64,000 nucleotides of DNA from Camarhynchus parvulus (Eukaryota; Chordata; Aves; Passeriformes; Thraupidae): the NCBI RefSeq assembly GCF_901933205.1, contig NC_044584.1, forward strand, positions 12,875,001 through 12,939,000. Direction: 5' to 3'. Both the position numbers and the translations under genes were made by a program. How positions within the stretch are numbered: position 1 is the stretch's first letter; each line of letters begins with the position of its first letter. Under the pieces are notes generated by a model. It was given only the letters and a program-made list of their open reading frames with translations, ran no database searches and had not been told where the DNA came from. Below, one piece after another: positions 26,701 to 38,345 of the stretch.

Positions 26701-29179
26701 AGAGAAAATGGAACAAGCACTTCATATCTTCTGTTTCCATGCAGTTTAAAAGCATTTTGACTTTTTTCAGGACCTGTATAACCAATTCTGAGAACTCTTT
26801 TAGGCAGCAAGTTTAAAATGCAAACAGTATGCTGCGTAGTGTTTATTACTATTACGCAAAGTCCGACTGAAAAGCAGCAAACTTCACATTAATTTCAACA
26901 GCTTTCCATTTACTACCAATCATTTTAAAAGCCACTGTGCCAAGGTGTCTTGTACAGACACAGAGGCTGGCAATTATATAATGTTACACATGAAACCCAT
27001 TTCATCAAATACATGGAGTCTCTCAGGTGACAGAAAGAGGCACAGTCTGTGAGACAGACTGAAACAGCAATTGTGAAAGTACCATGCTCCTCTGAAGTAT
27101 CACAGTTAATTTTGCAAAGTTCTTTGGTGTTCTTGGAACATGTTCCAAAACCGAGGAAGGCAAAACTCACCTCCCCTGGTAACCATCTCACACAATATGA
27201 TTCTTTATTGCTTTGATTTTAGCTTATCTAGAAGGCACAAAGCACTGCGTTCTTGAGAATTCTGTGTTGAAATCAAGCAGTCCATCAAAAAATGACTGCT
27301 TTAACATCTTTGTTAACAGTTGAATGCAAATGGCATCTCAGTGACAATCTGCACAGAGATTTCAAGCCATCATGACATATTCCAGGTATGATATTATCCT
27401 ACTTCCACTGTCACAAGAAATGCCATGTAATATAATGCCCTATTAACTGACTCCTTGGTGCAGCAGCATTTACAATGGGTGGCAATGTAAAAAAAAAAGG
27501 TTGTAAACGTTATACCATGGCATTTTCAAATTGACAGAAGTGATGATTTAAAAGAACTGCTACAAATATTACAGCTGTCCAAAGATGTCCCAGCCAGGGA
27601 AACATTAATATTGGGAGATTGTTTATCTGAATAAAGCTTGACATTAACTTCCTCTGGCTTGAAAAAATCAAAATCTCTTGAGAGGCTTTTCTTCAAAGCA
27701 GGAGTCAGGCTTTCCTAACAGCTCAGCTTTTATCTAGACTTTCAAATAAACTAACCAGATACCAAGGACTCATTGAGGAAAATGCAAGCAGGTAGCAAAA
27801 CAAGACAACGTGCCTCCCCTCAAAAGATCCTTTAGTCTGCATTAAGATAACTTAGAAACCAAGAACAGAAGTAAAAAGGATTGGACCTTATGTTTATAAT
27901 GGCATTGAAAACCTTCCTACTATGGATTTCTCTCAACTCATATTGTTTCTTGGGTTCAGGTTGGATTCAAAAGCACATTTCGGTATTGCAGGTGAGCCGC
28001 ATTGTGCAGATGCTAAAGACTTTGGGATGAGGACTAGACCCTGATTTCTTTTTTCCCAGCAGCCAAAGGAAAAAAAAAAAAGAAAGCAGTAAAGGTCAGC
28101 AAAAACTTATCATGTTCGTGAATGAGATTTTTCCATAATTTCTTAATTTTGCAAGCCCTGATTATGGAACAGCATGAGAGATGAGAGGAGAGGCAAGAGT
28201 TAAAAGAAGCAGCAGTTCTGCCAAGAACAACAAACTCACCCATGTTTGAGAAAAGTAGGGTAATATTCCAATTATGCCCATTTGTTTTCTAACTGAACAT
28301 TACACTGAGCATGAGGGTGTTTAGCTCAGGTGCACCCAGTGGGTGCAATCTCATTCCTAAACTCACAGCTACAGAAAATAACCATGACCCAGGACTGCAC
28401 ATTGCAAGACATTCCTCCCCATCTTTTCCTTACTTCTATAGGACACCTCTGGATCACCTATCAAAGCATCACATAAAATAACAGATGAATGCTTTATCTT
28501 TAATAATATACTCTGCTGTTCTGTAAGAGTGCATTGGTAATAACAAGAAAACAGCTGGGAATTGTCAATTCCTGCAAATTTAGAATTCAAGATTTCAGCT
28601 TTGTTTTCCAGAAGATTTCTCATGACTCTTCACTGCTTTGTGTCAGAGACTTTCCAGGATAGAGCAGAGCTTTGAGAAAATGCTGATGTACTGAAGGAGC
28701 TCAGAAGTAAGAACTCAAACCACTACAATAAGTGCAGCACAGTGGTTCCTGTGCAACAAGTAAACAATTAAAATATTGAAGCCAGCATTTCCCAAGCCAG
28801 AGGAACTGATCAGCTCCTTTTCTTTCCTTTAGAGCTGGAAGAGATCCAAGAAACAGCAAGTGCATTACTTCCATATTCTACACTGGAGCATCATATTTGA
28901 GATTCAGAGGTTGTGGGAAAGAGGAGTGGATTTATTTTAGAAATTAGCATTGGAGAAAAATATGTTGGGGAAGTTCAGTGTCTTTCAGTACAATGACTAC
29001 ATCACATTTTTGAGCTTAATGACCAACATGTGATCAAAACTCCTTTGTCTTCTGTCTCCATTCAACTAAACAACCTCCTCCCCACCATAAAGCTTGGACA
29101 GAAGCTGCCCCTGAGCTGATGAGCTGCACATAACTCCAAGAGTGGTTCAACCAAAATTTGAAGACCAGACCCCAAATCC
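23783..29179. other. Gene-free stretch
   Basis: No gene recognised. A frame of about 70 codons ends at a TAA near 24182; it has no Met start and no family I recognise. The region 25430-25600 is a GC-rich islet. A (CR1-like?) patch at 24545-24605 on + has 'GTGACCTTTGCTGTTCCA' resembling a CR1 3' end but is too decayed to call. A 13-base A-run interrupted by G lies near 28068-28082. The rest is unremarkable. Confidence 0.55.
25386..25399 (+). promoter_or_regulatory. Possible CTCF core motif
   Basis: GCACCAGGTGGTAC agrees at 12 of 14 positions with the CTCF core written as CCASYAGRKGGCRS. The mismatches are the first base and the C after GG. Matches of this quality occur by chance in long DNA, so the call is weak without binding data. 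Confidence 0.2.
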
Positions 29180-29258
29180 CCAGAATCACAGAAGGGGTCA
29201 GGTTGGAAGGGACCACAGTGGGTCATGTGGTCCCACTTCCTGCTCAAAGAGGGCAGGA
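29180..29258 (-). mobile_element. CR1 LINE, 5'-truncated 3' tail
   Basis: The left end carries 'CAGAATCACAGAAGGGGTCA' then 'GGTTGGAAGGGACCACAGTG', followed by 'GGTCATGTGGTCCCACTTCC' and 'TGCTCAAAGAGGGCAGG'. This is the reverse complement of the CR1 3' UTR in a subfamily common in passerine genomes. Divergence from the remembered family pattern is low, so it is among the youngest insertions here. Only about 80 bp are present and there is no coding part. Confidence 0.88.
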
Positions 29259-31290
29259 AATAAGGTACATAAAATGTGACTTGAAATTACAAGTTAATTT
29301 TAAAAGGAAAATGCTTGAAATTACATGTGGGCATAATCTGCTCTGGAAAGTTAGTGATGTGATTGATTTCTGTTTCTATCTCATGATAAGATTTTATTTT
29401 CTGTATTTATCCTATAGGATAATAATTTACTGTATTTATCCTATAGGTCTTCTACAGGATTTAATACTATTGCTTGTTCAGCTACAGCAAGTGGTGGCAA
29501 AAGATTTATTTCAAAATACTCTTGTACCACTTAAGGAACCTTCATAATTTCTGCAACATGAGCTGAGTTGACTGTGCCACTGAAACTCATAATGGAAAAA
29601 TATCAGCAGAGTTTGTTCTATGTAGTGTGATGACAGCTGAAGTTAAACCAGAACTGTCTGAGCTGGTACTGGGGACTTTGAAATTAAGCTGGACATCACA
29701 GGACATGGATATTTATGTCCTTTGAAGATTAGCTGATATTGCTCCCTTGAATGTCTTCTACTCAAAAAAAGAAGCATTTTCTGGGACCAGATCAAAATGT
29801 TGCCATGAAATGATGAACGGTTGAAATGATGGCATTTTTCCCAGAGAGTGTGATTATTCATGGATTTGTCCAAGCAAAGGACAAATAAATTATTTCCAAA
29901 ATCTCTGTGAAAAACTCAGCCTGATCAGAAATCTTAGGATTCAATTTTTCCTTTGTGAATGGCACATTTTAAAATGAGAAGCAAAGCTCTGTTTTTCAGA
30001 ATCTGACTGGCTGCACTTAAAATGTTAAAAAAATGAAAAAATGTGGAGGCAATATAGCTAATGAACCATGCAAAAGCATTTGACAGATCTCAGTTACTTA
30101 CTGCTGTTTCTTTTGAAGAAAAAAAGAGAGGTGTTGTCAGGACTCATATACTTGAATAATAGTGGTATTTGTATAGATTTCCTTTTGCATTTCTCAAGAT
30201 GTGCTTTATTTTTAAATCTAATGTTATAGAAAAATGATCAAATTTTCTGGGTTTATGGCAAATTGGGTGCCATGGAGAAAACCACAGATTGGACATTACT
30301 TCACACAAATAATGTGCCCAACTCATCCCATACACTGTGGAATTATGGCCTCATACTATTTATGTGACTTGAAAATTTACCCTCAGAATTGTGAGTTCAA
30401 GATTAGAGCTTTTAAGAGGTTGTGTGAGTTTTCTTTAAAATTAAATACTATCAAAGATACTTGTCCAAAATATTTCTGCATATGAACAATGGGGCAAAAT
30501 TAAGATTTTGCCCAGATAGGGTTAAAGCAATGGTATAAGAAACCAAGTAGGAGTGTTCCTTGACAACATCCACCAAGGAAATGAACAACAAATCCCATCT
30601 TTGCAAAATGATTTGAAACTACAGTTTATAACCCTTGGAATAGGAACAGTAGGGATCACTGTAATGGGCAAATGCTGCAGTTCAACAATTACACAAAACA
30701 TTTTTTGCTCTTAGTTCTGTAGGATCTTAACTGAAACAGAAGTGTTTTTGTTGAACTGCATCATGAACAAGAGAGGACTAAACTGCATGAAGCAAAAACA
30801 TTCATTAAAACTTCATGGAAACATTTTAAAATGCATAGCAAACACCCATGGAAAGATAGCAGCTGCACTAAAACTCTGAAGTCCACTAAATGCAAGTCCT
30901 GAGGTTTGTATCACAGATTCACCCCAAAACTTTGACTCCAAAGATCACACATGAAGGGACTACATGACATAATGCTCCTCTGAGAGTCTCTGAAGGAATT
31001 ACAATAGATTTACTGGACCAATACACATGTCACAGTTACAGTTAATTTCCCAAGTGAGCTAGAGCAGAGATTTTTATTTGAATAACACTGACAACTCGGA
31101 GCTCTAAAAGCTTGAGTTCTGCAGTGATTTACCTGGGAAACTCAGTTAAAGAACGATGGCAATCTCTAGTCAAAACAGAACTGCAGCAGTTCTGATGGAT
31201 CCTGATGGTATATTGCTTTGTGCTTGGGGCTCAGATTTGGGGAAAAAAGGAAGTGTGCTCACAGGCCTATTCTTATTCAGGTCAGTGATT
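29259..31290. other. Gene-free stretch with a short direct repeat
   Basis: AT-rich unique DNA. An open frame of 129 codons at 29158-29547 (+) begins inside the CR1 stub and continues into hydrophobic chance sequence, so it is not a gene. The pair of 18-bp repeats at 29401-29447 is listed separately. Nothing else is recognised. Confidence 0.6.
29401..29447. repeat. 18-bp perfect direct repeat, 29-bp period
   Basis: CTGTATTTATCCTATAGG is present at 29401-29418 and again at 29430-29447 with no mismatch. The 11 bases between do not repeat. It looks like a small local duplication. Confidence 0.9.
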
Positions 31291-31690
31291 AGAATTACAG
31301 AATCATTCAGATTAGAATGACCTTGAGAGCACTAACCTTGAGCTTAAAGCAGGGTGAACTTGAATCCCATTGCTCAAGACCTTGTCCAGTCAAATTCTGA
31401 GCTACCACCAATGATAGAGATTCCACAGTTTCTCTGGAAATCCTCCTACACTGCATCCTTCACAGTGATTTTTTTTCATAACCAGAATATCTCATGTTGC
31501 AACTTGTGCTCATTACCTCTTGCTCTTTTTCTCCCCTGAAGAGTCTGGCTTTGCCTTCTCTCCACTATCAGGGAGCTGAAGAGCTCCTTTTAGACTCAAC
31601 CTGACCCAGCCCATTGCATCCCTGCAGGGTCCCTGCACAGTCCCTGTGCTCTGGGCTCTGGTGGCCCACACTGCATCCATCCACACACCT
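31291..31690 (-). mobile_element. CR1 LINE, older subfamily, 3' tail of about 400 bp
   Basis: Reading on +, the left end 'AGAATTACAGAATCATTCAG' is the reverse complement of the CR1 3' terminus. It is followed in the expected order by 'TTGAATCCCATTGCTCAAGA', 'CCTTGTCCAGTCAAATTCTG', 'GATAGAGATTCCACAG', 'TTGCAACTTGTGCTCATTAC', 'CTCTTGCTCTTTTTCTCCCC', 'AGAGTCTGGCTTTGCCTTCT' and 'GGTGGCCCACACTGCATCC'. These are the standard landmarks of the CR1 3' end, here in a diverged subfamily of the X/Y kind. Substitutions are many, so the copy is old. The 5' (right) boundary is approximate. It holds no intact reverse transcriptase. Confidence 0.85.
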
Positions 31691-31700
31691 TTCGTGTCCT

Positions 31701-34700
31701 GTGGAGCCTCAAACTCTACATGGTAGTCCAGCTATACTTTACCAAGTGCGAAACAAAGGAATAACTGCTTTTAAAATCCACTTAAGCCACTTTATCTGTC
31801 ATAGATTTGCAGGAATTTTCAGATTTTGAAGCCAGGCCTGCGGTGTTTCCTGAACAAGAGAGTGGGTGCAGCAGATTTTGCATTTTGTCAGAGAGCAACA
31901 GAAGGATGAGACTCTGCAGTAGGAAAAAAGGGAGGCTCAAGGTGTGACTTCTGAAATTGATTCCTTTACAGGAACACTGGAGGGTCAGAGTTACAACTAC
32001 TCCTCAGCTATGACATCTGAGTGGAATTCATTTCCCTGAACATATGCATCTCTGATTTTAGATACCTTACAGTGGCTGCCACACCTTGATGAGCCTGGCT
32101 GGTAGACAAAGGCTTACAAGACCTTCCTTAGTGGTTTTAGGGAGGCAGCTGGAGGCAAGGCAGGAAACCCTTGACATCAGAGATGGTTCCTGCAGTGCCA
32201 GCAGTGTTCCTGTGACCAGCAGTGGTGGCAGGGTGGCCACACAGAGCCCTCAATGAGGATCTCTATGGCTTGTACCATGTGCAGCACCACAGCTGCTCCC
32301 TGACACGGCTGGGGCTGCCTTTGGCACAGCCACAGTGCTGGGAGCTGGAGTGGAACTGCAGCACAAGGCAGGCAGCAACTCCAGGTACTGATCTGCGAGG
32401 AACACCACAGCTGAATAAACAACGTCAGATGCACAACCCCACAATTCCCTGGTCACAACAAATATCACAGCTACTCCCCAGAAGGGGGAAAAGGAGGGGG
32501 ATGGCTCAGTCCTAGTGGAGCTGTTTGGCTTCTTTCCTGTTGCCTTGGAAGGGCTGCTGTAACAGGGATACTTTCAGCTTGGGAATTCATTTACCTGAGC
32601 TGACTTTACACACCAAGCCAGACCTGTGTGTCCTGCATGTTCAACCACTGCTCCAGAATCACATCCTGAAGACAGCAGCTCATAAGTGCCTTTGACATTT
32701 GCCTTTCACAGCAATGTGAGTACTCTGACTGTTTGAGTTGCTGCTTTTTATGCTGCTTTAAATGACAGTAGTATCAGAGCTATGCTCTGAATATATCCAT
32801 TTACAAGAGAAGGTTACTTCAGTAGAATGAAGACTTTCAAAGGGCTTACAGCAATCTAAAAATAGTTATTTATTCTGTACATTTGTTCTGTGTAACTTAC
32901 TGTTTATGCTCAGTTCAATAAACAGTTTACAAATGGTGACTCATACTAAGTAGTTCAGGCAGTATGATGTCTCACAGTCTATGCACTCCTGAATAAAGCC
33001 CCACCAAGTGAAAAGGTAAGCAATGAGTATAAACTCAGAGACAGAAAATAAAAGCCCATCTCCTTTCCTCTACCTTCAACCAGGTAGCTATACCTGAGAA
33101 ACTGTTCTGTAAATGGGAAATGGAATAGAGTCACAAAGATGAGGAAAAAAAAAGTGTATTACAGACTTATCCAATTGTCACATGAATAACATCTTCATAA
33201 GTGCATCTCAAGGAAAGAATTTGCATTTTTAAAGTCTTAATTCATTTTACAAGTGCACAATACCTATACTGATCTTGTTTTTTTTTCAATTTCACAAAAA
33301 ACCAATGATTTGTAAGCATTTAAATTTCAGAGTTTTAGTCCCTTTGAAAAAGAATTTTAATCAGCTTAAGTCACTTCCAGAATATGTTTTTAGGAGAGTG
33401 AGAATGAGCAGAAAGATGTATCATGGAGCAGAAGACAGGAATGTGACTGTAAGCACTTTCCAGAATTAACGATGCAGCCTATAATGGGCACTGTATGACT
33501 CCAGTGCCCTGTCCCTCCTGGAGCCACACACTGGTTGAATTCTAAAGGCACTGAATTCTAGATGATTCTATTAAAATATTAAAATTCTTGATGCTTATTT
33601 CTTACTCCAGCATTCCTAGAGTGACAAGCTTTCACCAGTCAATGCCTCTCTCCAGAAAGGATTCGTTAGAAACAGTGATTTTTTTTCCCCTTAGCTAGGA
33701 AAACTTGCTAAGTTTAACTCTCTGTTTAGGTGAATATTCAAACATTTTGGTTTCCCTGTTAGAATCATATTTAGAGTCAGCATCTTTTTAAAACAAAACA
33801 TTCAGTGAACCAAACATGAAGGCTATGACACCATTTAAAGAAGACAAGGATCAATGAAATTCCTGAGAGTTTTGCTCACTCCACTTCACTTACAAAGTGA
33901 ATAGGTTTATTAAAAACTCTTCCATCTGAACAGTTGTCTCTCTGAGGTTTCTAGTAATTACTTTGTCACATCATATTAGAGTTTACAAAGTGCTTAGGAA
34001 GGGATTTTAAAACTTTATTAATCTCCTGGTCCCATCTCTGCCATATTAAAGAGGTGTTTAGGGGCTGGCAGCCTCCAATAAAATAGGAAACTCTGAAACA
34101 AGGTACAGTTGCTAAATCTTGTCCTGCACATTTTGTAACATGCTGGAACACAATAATGAAAAAGCAGTTAGAGAAGTTACATTTAACCTAATGAGCATCC
34201 CATCCACTCCAGCCCTTCAGGAAATTCAGTGGGATGCACTGGTAGAACTGCTTTCCAGGACACACTAACACCAGCCAAAGAGAAAAATGAGTTCTTGAGC
34301 TCAGATTCAGATCTGGGACCAAGCTTCTATCAGAGCAGTGAAAAACCAGGAGATATTTTCCTGGCTTTCCTTCTTCACATCTCAACTGCTGTTTCCCTTT
34401 GTCAATAAAATGCCTCAAACATATTTAAGTGGTGTGTATAGAGAAGCACATGGACACAAAAAGTACAAAGAATCCCTTCTCCCTCTCCTGTCTGTCACAG
34501 GAGAACTAACACCAGCAATAAATCCAGTAAATCTGTCTGCTGTATGTCTCTCAAACTACTGGGAAAGAATGCTTTTTCTTTTTTCCTTTTCTTCCAATCC
34601 CTATCTGAGATTCAGAAAACATGCAGCCTTATGTTTTCAAATGAATACTGTGTGAAAGCTCACAACAGAGCTAGAAACAAAATGCATGAGCTTTTCCTTT

Positions 34701-37700
34701 CCTAGCCCCATGTCTTATTTCAAATCCTAACATTCTTCTTTTTTCCCCACATAAGATGGACATAGTCAACTTTTAGCTGTGAATGAGTTATAAACATCAA
34801 ACAGACAGATTCTCTAAACAGATGCACTTACAAACTCTGTTGACCTTTGACAGGGAAATGGATTTTGCTAAACCACCAGTTTACTACACTGCTTGAGCTC
34901 AGTGACACAATGAAGCTGCAATTTGCCTCCTAGAGCTGTGTCAGGAGGTGCTGCAGAAAGTAAAGCTGCAGGGCTGTGGTCAATGAGCTCGAGCCCATCC
35001 TCCCCTTGCTTTCTTACAGCAGCTGTGAATTGTGCTGTACAGAGCTTGAGGAAATGCATTTTGTTGGACCTAAGCAGTGGGAGGTTAGTCAAGCACATAA
35101 TGCCTCCCAAACAGTGCAGTGACTGTCACAGCAGTAGTGCTACAGGAAACACAAAGCCATTCCAGGCAAGGGAAGTGAAAGAAATATTTGAAACTTTGCT
35201 CAAACCATGGCAAGTTGGAATGATTGCTGGAACCAACTGCAAAGGCATGGAAAATGTACACAGAAATTTTTTTAACCTGCTTAAAAACTTTTCATTTTCA
35301 TAGCAAACAGAGAGCGGTTTGGACTTCCCTGCTACTTGGGCAGCCCTTTTTTTAAAATATCTTTGATACTTACTCAGTTAAATACTGGCAAAAGAAGAGT
35401 AAGAGAAAAGAAGAAGACTAAATGTTAAATAGACTTGGTACAAGGGTGCTTTACCTCTCCTGCCTCATGGCTAATTCATTTTGCTTAATGCTACCCCATA
35501 CCTCTCTCACACTGCTTTGCATCTTCCCAGTATTTCCAGTGATCCCACAGATATTCCCCCCACCACTTGTCAATCCTGATCTCAAACTCAGACCACTTTT
35601 CCATGTCTGTTCAGCTCTAGTTCTGCTGCCAACTTTTCTATTGCATCCTTAAGCCTGTGCAACTATTTTTAACATTCAAGAAATAAAAGAACATGGAACA
35701 TTGGTTAAGTTTGCTAGCACCAAAAGAGATCTGTTGTTAGTTACATCTGTTTTACTTTTTCCTGTAGGTTTCTCATCCTATTATTTAAACATTGCGCAGA
35801 CAAATTAGCTCTGCACAGTGAACTTGGGGCTCTTGGCTTCCTGTGCCTTTTTGTTCTTCAATTCATCTGTCTCAGAGTTCTCCACCAGCACCCGTCACCA
35901 TAGAAACAGAGCACGTTTCAGAGATTATGTTGGGAGTATTATATAAATTTCAGATATAGAGAGAGAGCTTTATGAAAGGGTTGTAAGTGGGCCTCAAAGA
36001 CAATCAGCATGTGAAAGTCTGCTCCCCAGTGAGCCCAATTGTCTGTGTACTGTCATCTCATCCTTGGCAGCCTCTGGGACTGGCTCAGGTCTGGCTGATG
36101 TGGTAAAGTGAGATCTGCTGCAGTAGCTTAACCTGCTGGTCAATGACAAGATTAATATCAGACAGGAGAAGTGACTGGGAGCCAGGAGCTGGAGCAGAAC
36201 TCGAAGTGGGATGCATATGGAAAACTATCTTAAGAAGACATCAGGTCCCTCCCAGCTCATGAAAACAGCATCAGCACAAAGGGCTTTGTCAAAGTGAGTA
36301 GTGCTGTGACTGTCATCAGCATGTTGACAATCCTAAAAAAGTATTTTCTTTGTGGACATGGGGGAAAGCAGCCCCCCGAGCAGCATTTCTGCTGTTACTG
36401 GTGTCACCATGGCTCTCAGTATGAAAAAGTGCTGTAGTGCAGTGACTCAGATCCTCTCTCAGTTATCAGCAGCTCATTGTTGCTAATACAGAAACTGTCC
36501 AAAGGTCAGGTAAGCTGTGCTGGTACTCAGACGCTGATCTGCAGCCAGGAGGATTTTATGGTGGTCTCTGTGCCGCAGCTTCAGTTTAGCAAGGTGTTTA
36601 GACACATGCTTGACTAAGCAGGAGATTAATACCACCAACTTCAGGCTCTTCAACAACAAAAACACCACAAAGGACCCAGCTCTGCCAGTCTTACCATCCT
36701 GCATGAAGTATTTGCTTGCAGTATAACAGTGGAACAATAAAACAAATACTAATGTGAATATTAATTGTGCAGTCAGGCCCCAGGCCCGAGAAAGATCTGC
36801 ATGGAAGAGCAATTGAGTCTGCTCTCACAGGACCCTGGTGCTGCACATAGGTGCTCTGTTCATGCAACTTGCCAAAAGCTGTAGGAGTAACACAGCTGCT
36901 CATATATTTCAGCTTAACAAAACAGATAATCTCAAGACTATTATTAAAGTAATTTGAAGTGGATGTAAAAGCAATCCTTAATTAATGAGAATGATTCAGT
37001 GTGTACTTTTGTGGAATACCAGTCTATACTTATTTTTTAACCATAAGAAGCAAAATGGCAGAGTTGAGAAGTATGTTGCTCAATTAATCTTGTATGGAAT
37101 ATATTAGTTAGAACAATAGGGATATGGAGACAGAAAAATATAAATAGAAATGTATGCCACTGTTTTCTGGTTAAGCACATGTATATTTATACATCTCCCA
37201 GTATATAGGCATAGGAACACCAAGCTGATGTGCTCCAAATTTTTATTTGAGACATTTAAACATTTTCAATAAATATGTTATATTGCACTAGCAGCTTTGA
37301 TATTTTTTAATATACTTTTTACATAGATAGCTTTCCTGAGGCCACTATTGAGTGAGCCAAGGAAGTGCTTCATAAGCCTTAAATAAAACCAAAGGAAAAA
37401 AAAATTTCTCAACTACTAATTCCCAACAAATCACACTGAAGTTCCATTTCACATGGCATGGCAATCATGTCATCAGCATTTATGTTCTTCTGTGGGCCAG
37501 AATCTGACTGGTTGCAAGTGAGAAACAGGATTCTTGGTGCAGTATTGAAAGAATTGAAGAAAGAGTGGAAACACAGTATTTAAGTGCAGAATCTAAATTA
37601 TACTGAGGTAAACGAACCTCTTTGTGACCATTAAACATGCATCTGAAATTTCATAGGTAATTAGTGACATTACACACACATGAACCATTTCTCAAGATAA

Positions 37701-37950
37701 AATATCTCGAGCAGTTACACGCTTTGACGATCCATATTAGTGAAAGGAGTTAATGCTCTAAGCAGTGGAATTTAAATAGCTGTCTCCAGGGAAGAAGGTA
37801 CTTTAGATACAGGTTGATAAATTGTCCCACCCCTCAGTAAAACAACAAGCCCTGGGTGCAAAACACTGTCAGATCAGTATGTGAGATGTGTTCTGTCCTG
37901 GCAGACCTTACAGGATTTAGGGCAAGGACGAAAGACGTGCCCCTATCCCC
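31701..37950. other. Gene-free stretch
   Basis: No gene recognised. The longest frames are 126 codons at 34923-35303 (+) and 109 codons at 36483-36812 (-); neither shows a domain. The frame on - is leucine-rich and could look membrane-like, but this is common for chance frames. A GC-rich patch lies around 32200-32500. An AATAAA with AT-rich context at about 32918 could be a cryptic polyadenylation signal, with no transcript evidence. Confidence 0.55.
35894..35907 (+). promoter_or_regulatory. RFX X-box-like motif
   Basis: GTCACCATAGAAAC matches the RFX X-box pattern of two half sites (GTNRCC and RGNAAC) in inverted order, with one departure from the strict right half site. RFX factors bind such sites near ciliary, immune and neuronal genes. 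Its surroundings (35810-35960) lack a gene start, so if functional it would be a distal element. The motif is seen; the role is inferred. Confidence 0.3.
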
Positions 37951-38345
37951 TCTCCTGCTCAGCAGGGCATCCCAGAGCAGCAGCCCACACAGGTGGGGGA
38001 TGCCCAGGCTGGGTGCCTGTTCTGTGGGCAGCAGAACCAGGCTGGAGACCCCCCAGCCATGGCCCAGCACAGCCCTGGCACAGCTCCCTGGGCTGGGCAT
38101 GAGCCCGGGCTCAGGGCACAGGGCACAGCCTCTGCTATGGGCACAGGCAGGGCTGGGACAGGCCAGGGGAGGGGAAAGGTTCTCCAGTTGGTTTGTAGGG
38201 TTGTAGGGAGCACCCCCAGCAAGGCCAGGGAGGGCTGGCTGCAGCTGCTCTCTCCCAGTTCCCGTGGGGAATCTCCTGCAGTCCTGGCTCTGGCTGTGCC
38301 TGCCCCAGTGCTGGAGCAGTGGGTGGTGTCCATAGTTAGATCTGT
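37951..38345. other. GC-rich, CpG-poor islet
   Basis: A sharp compositional step up in GC, made mostly of CAGCCC, GGGCTG and GGCACAG words and with very few CpG dinucleotides. It yields overlapping open frames on both strands (151 codons at 37959-38414 on -, 130 codons at 37993-38385 on +), which argues for composition rather than coding. Similar islets occur at 6.0-6.35, 25.4-25.6, 53.8-54.06, 61.55-61.79 and 62.9-63.0 kb. I do not recognise a repeat family. Confidence 0.55.

Noticed and set aside
36483..36812. Leucine-rich, membrane-like frame on -
   Set aside because: Hydrophobic chance frames are common in AT-rich DNA; no signal peptide context, family or transcript evidence.
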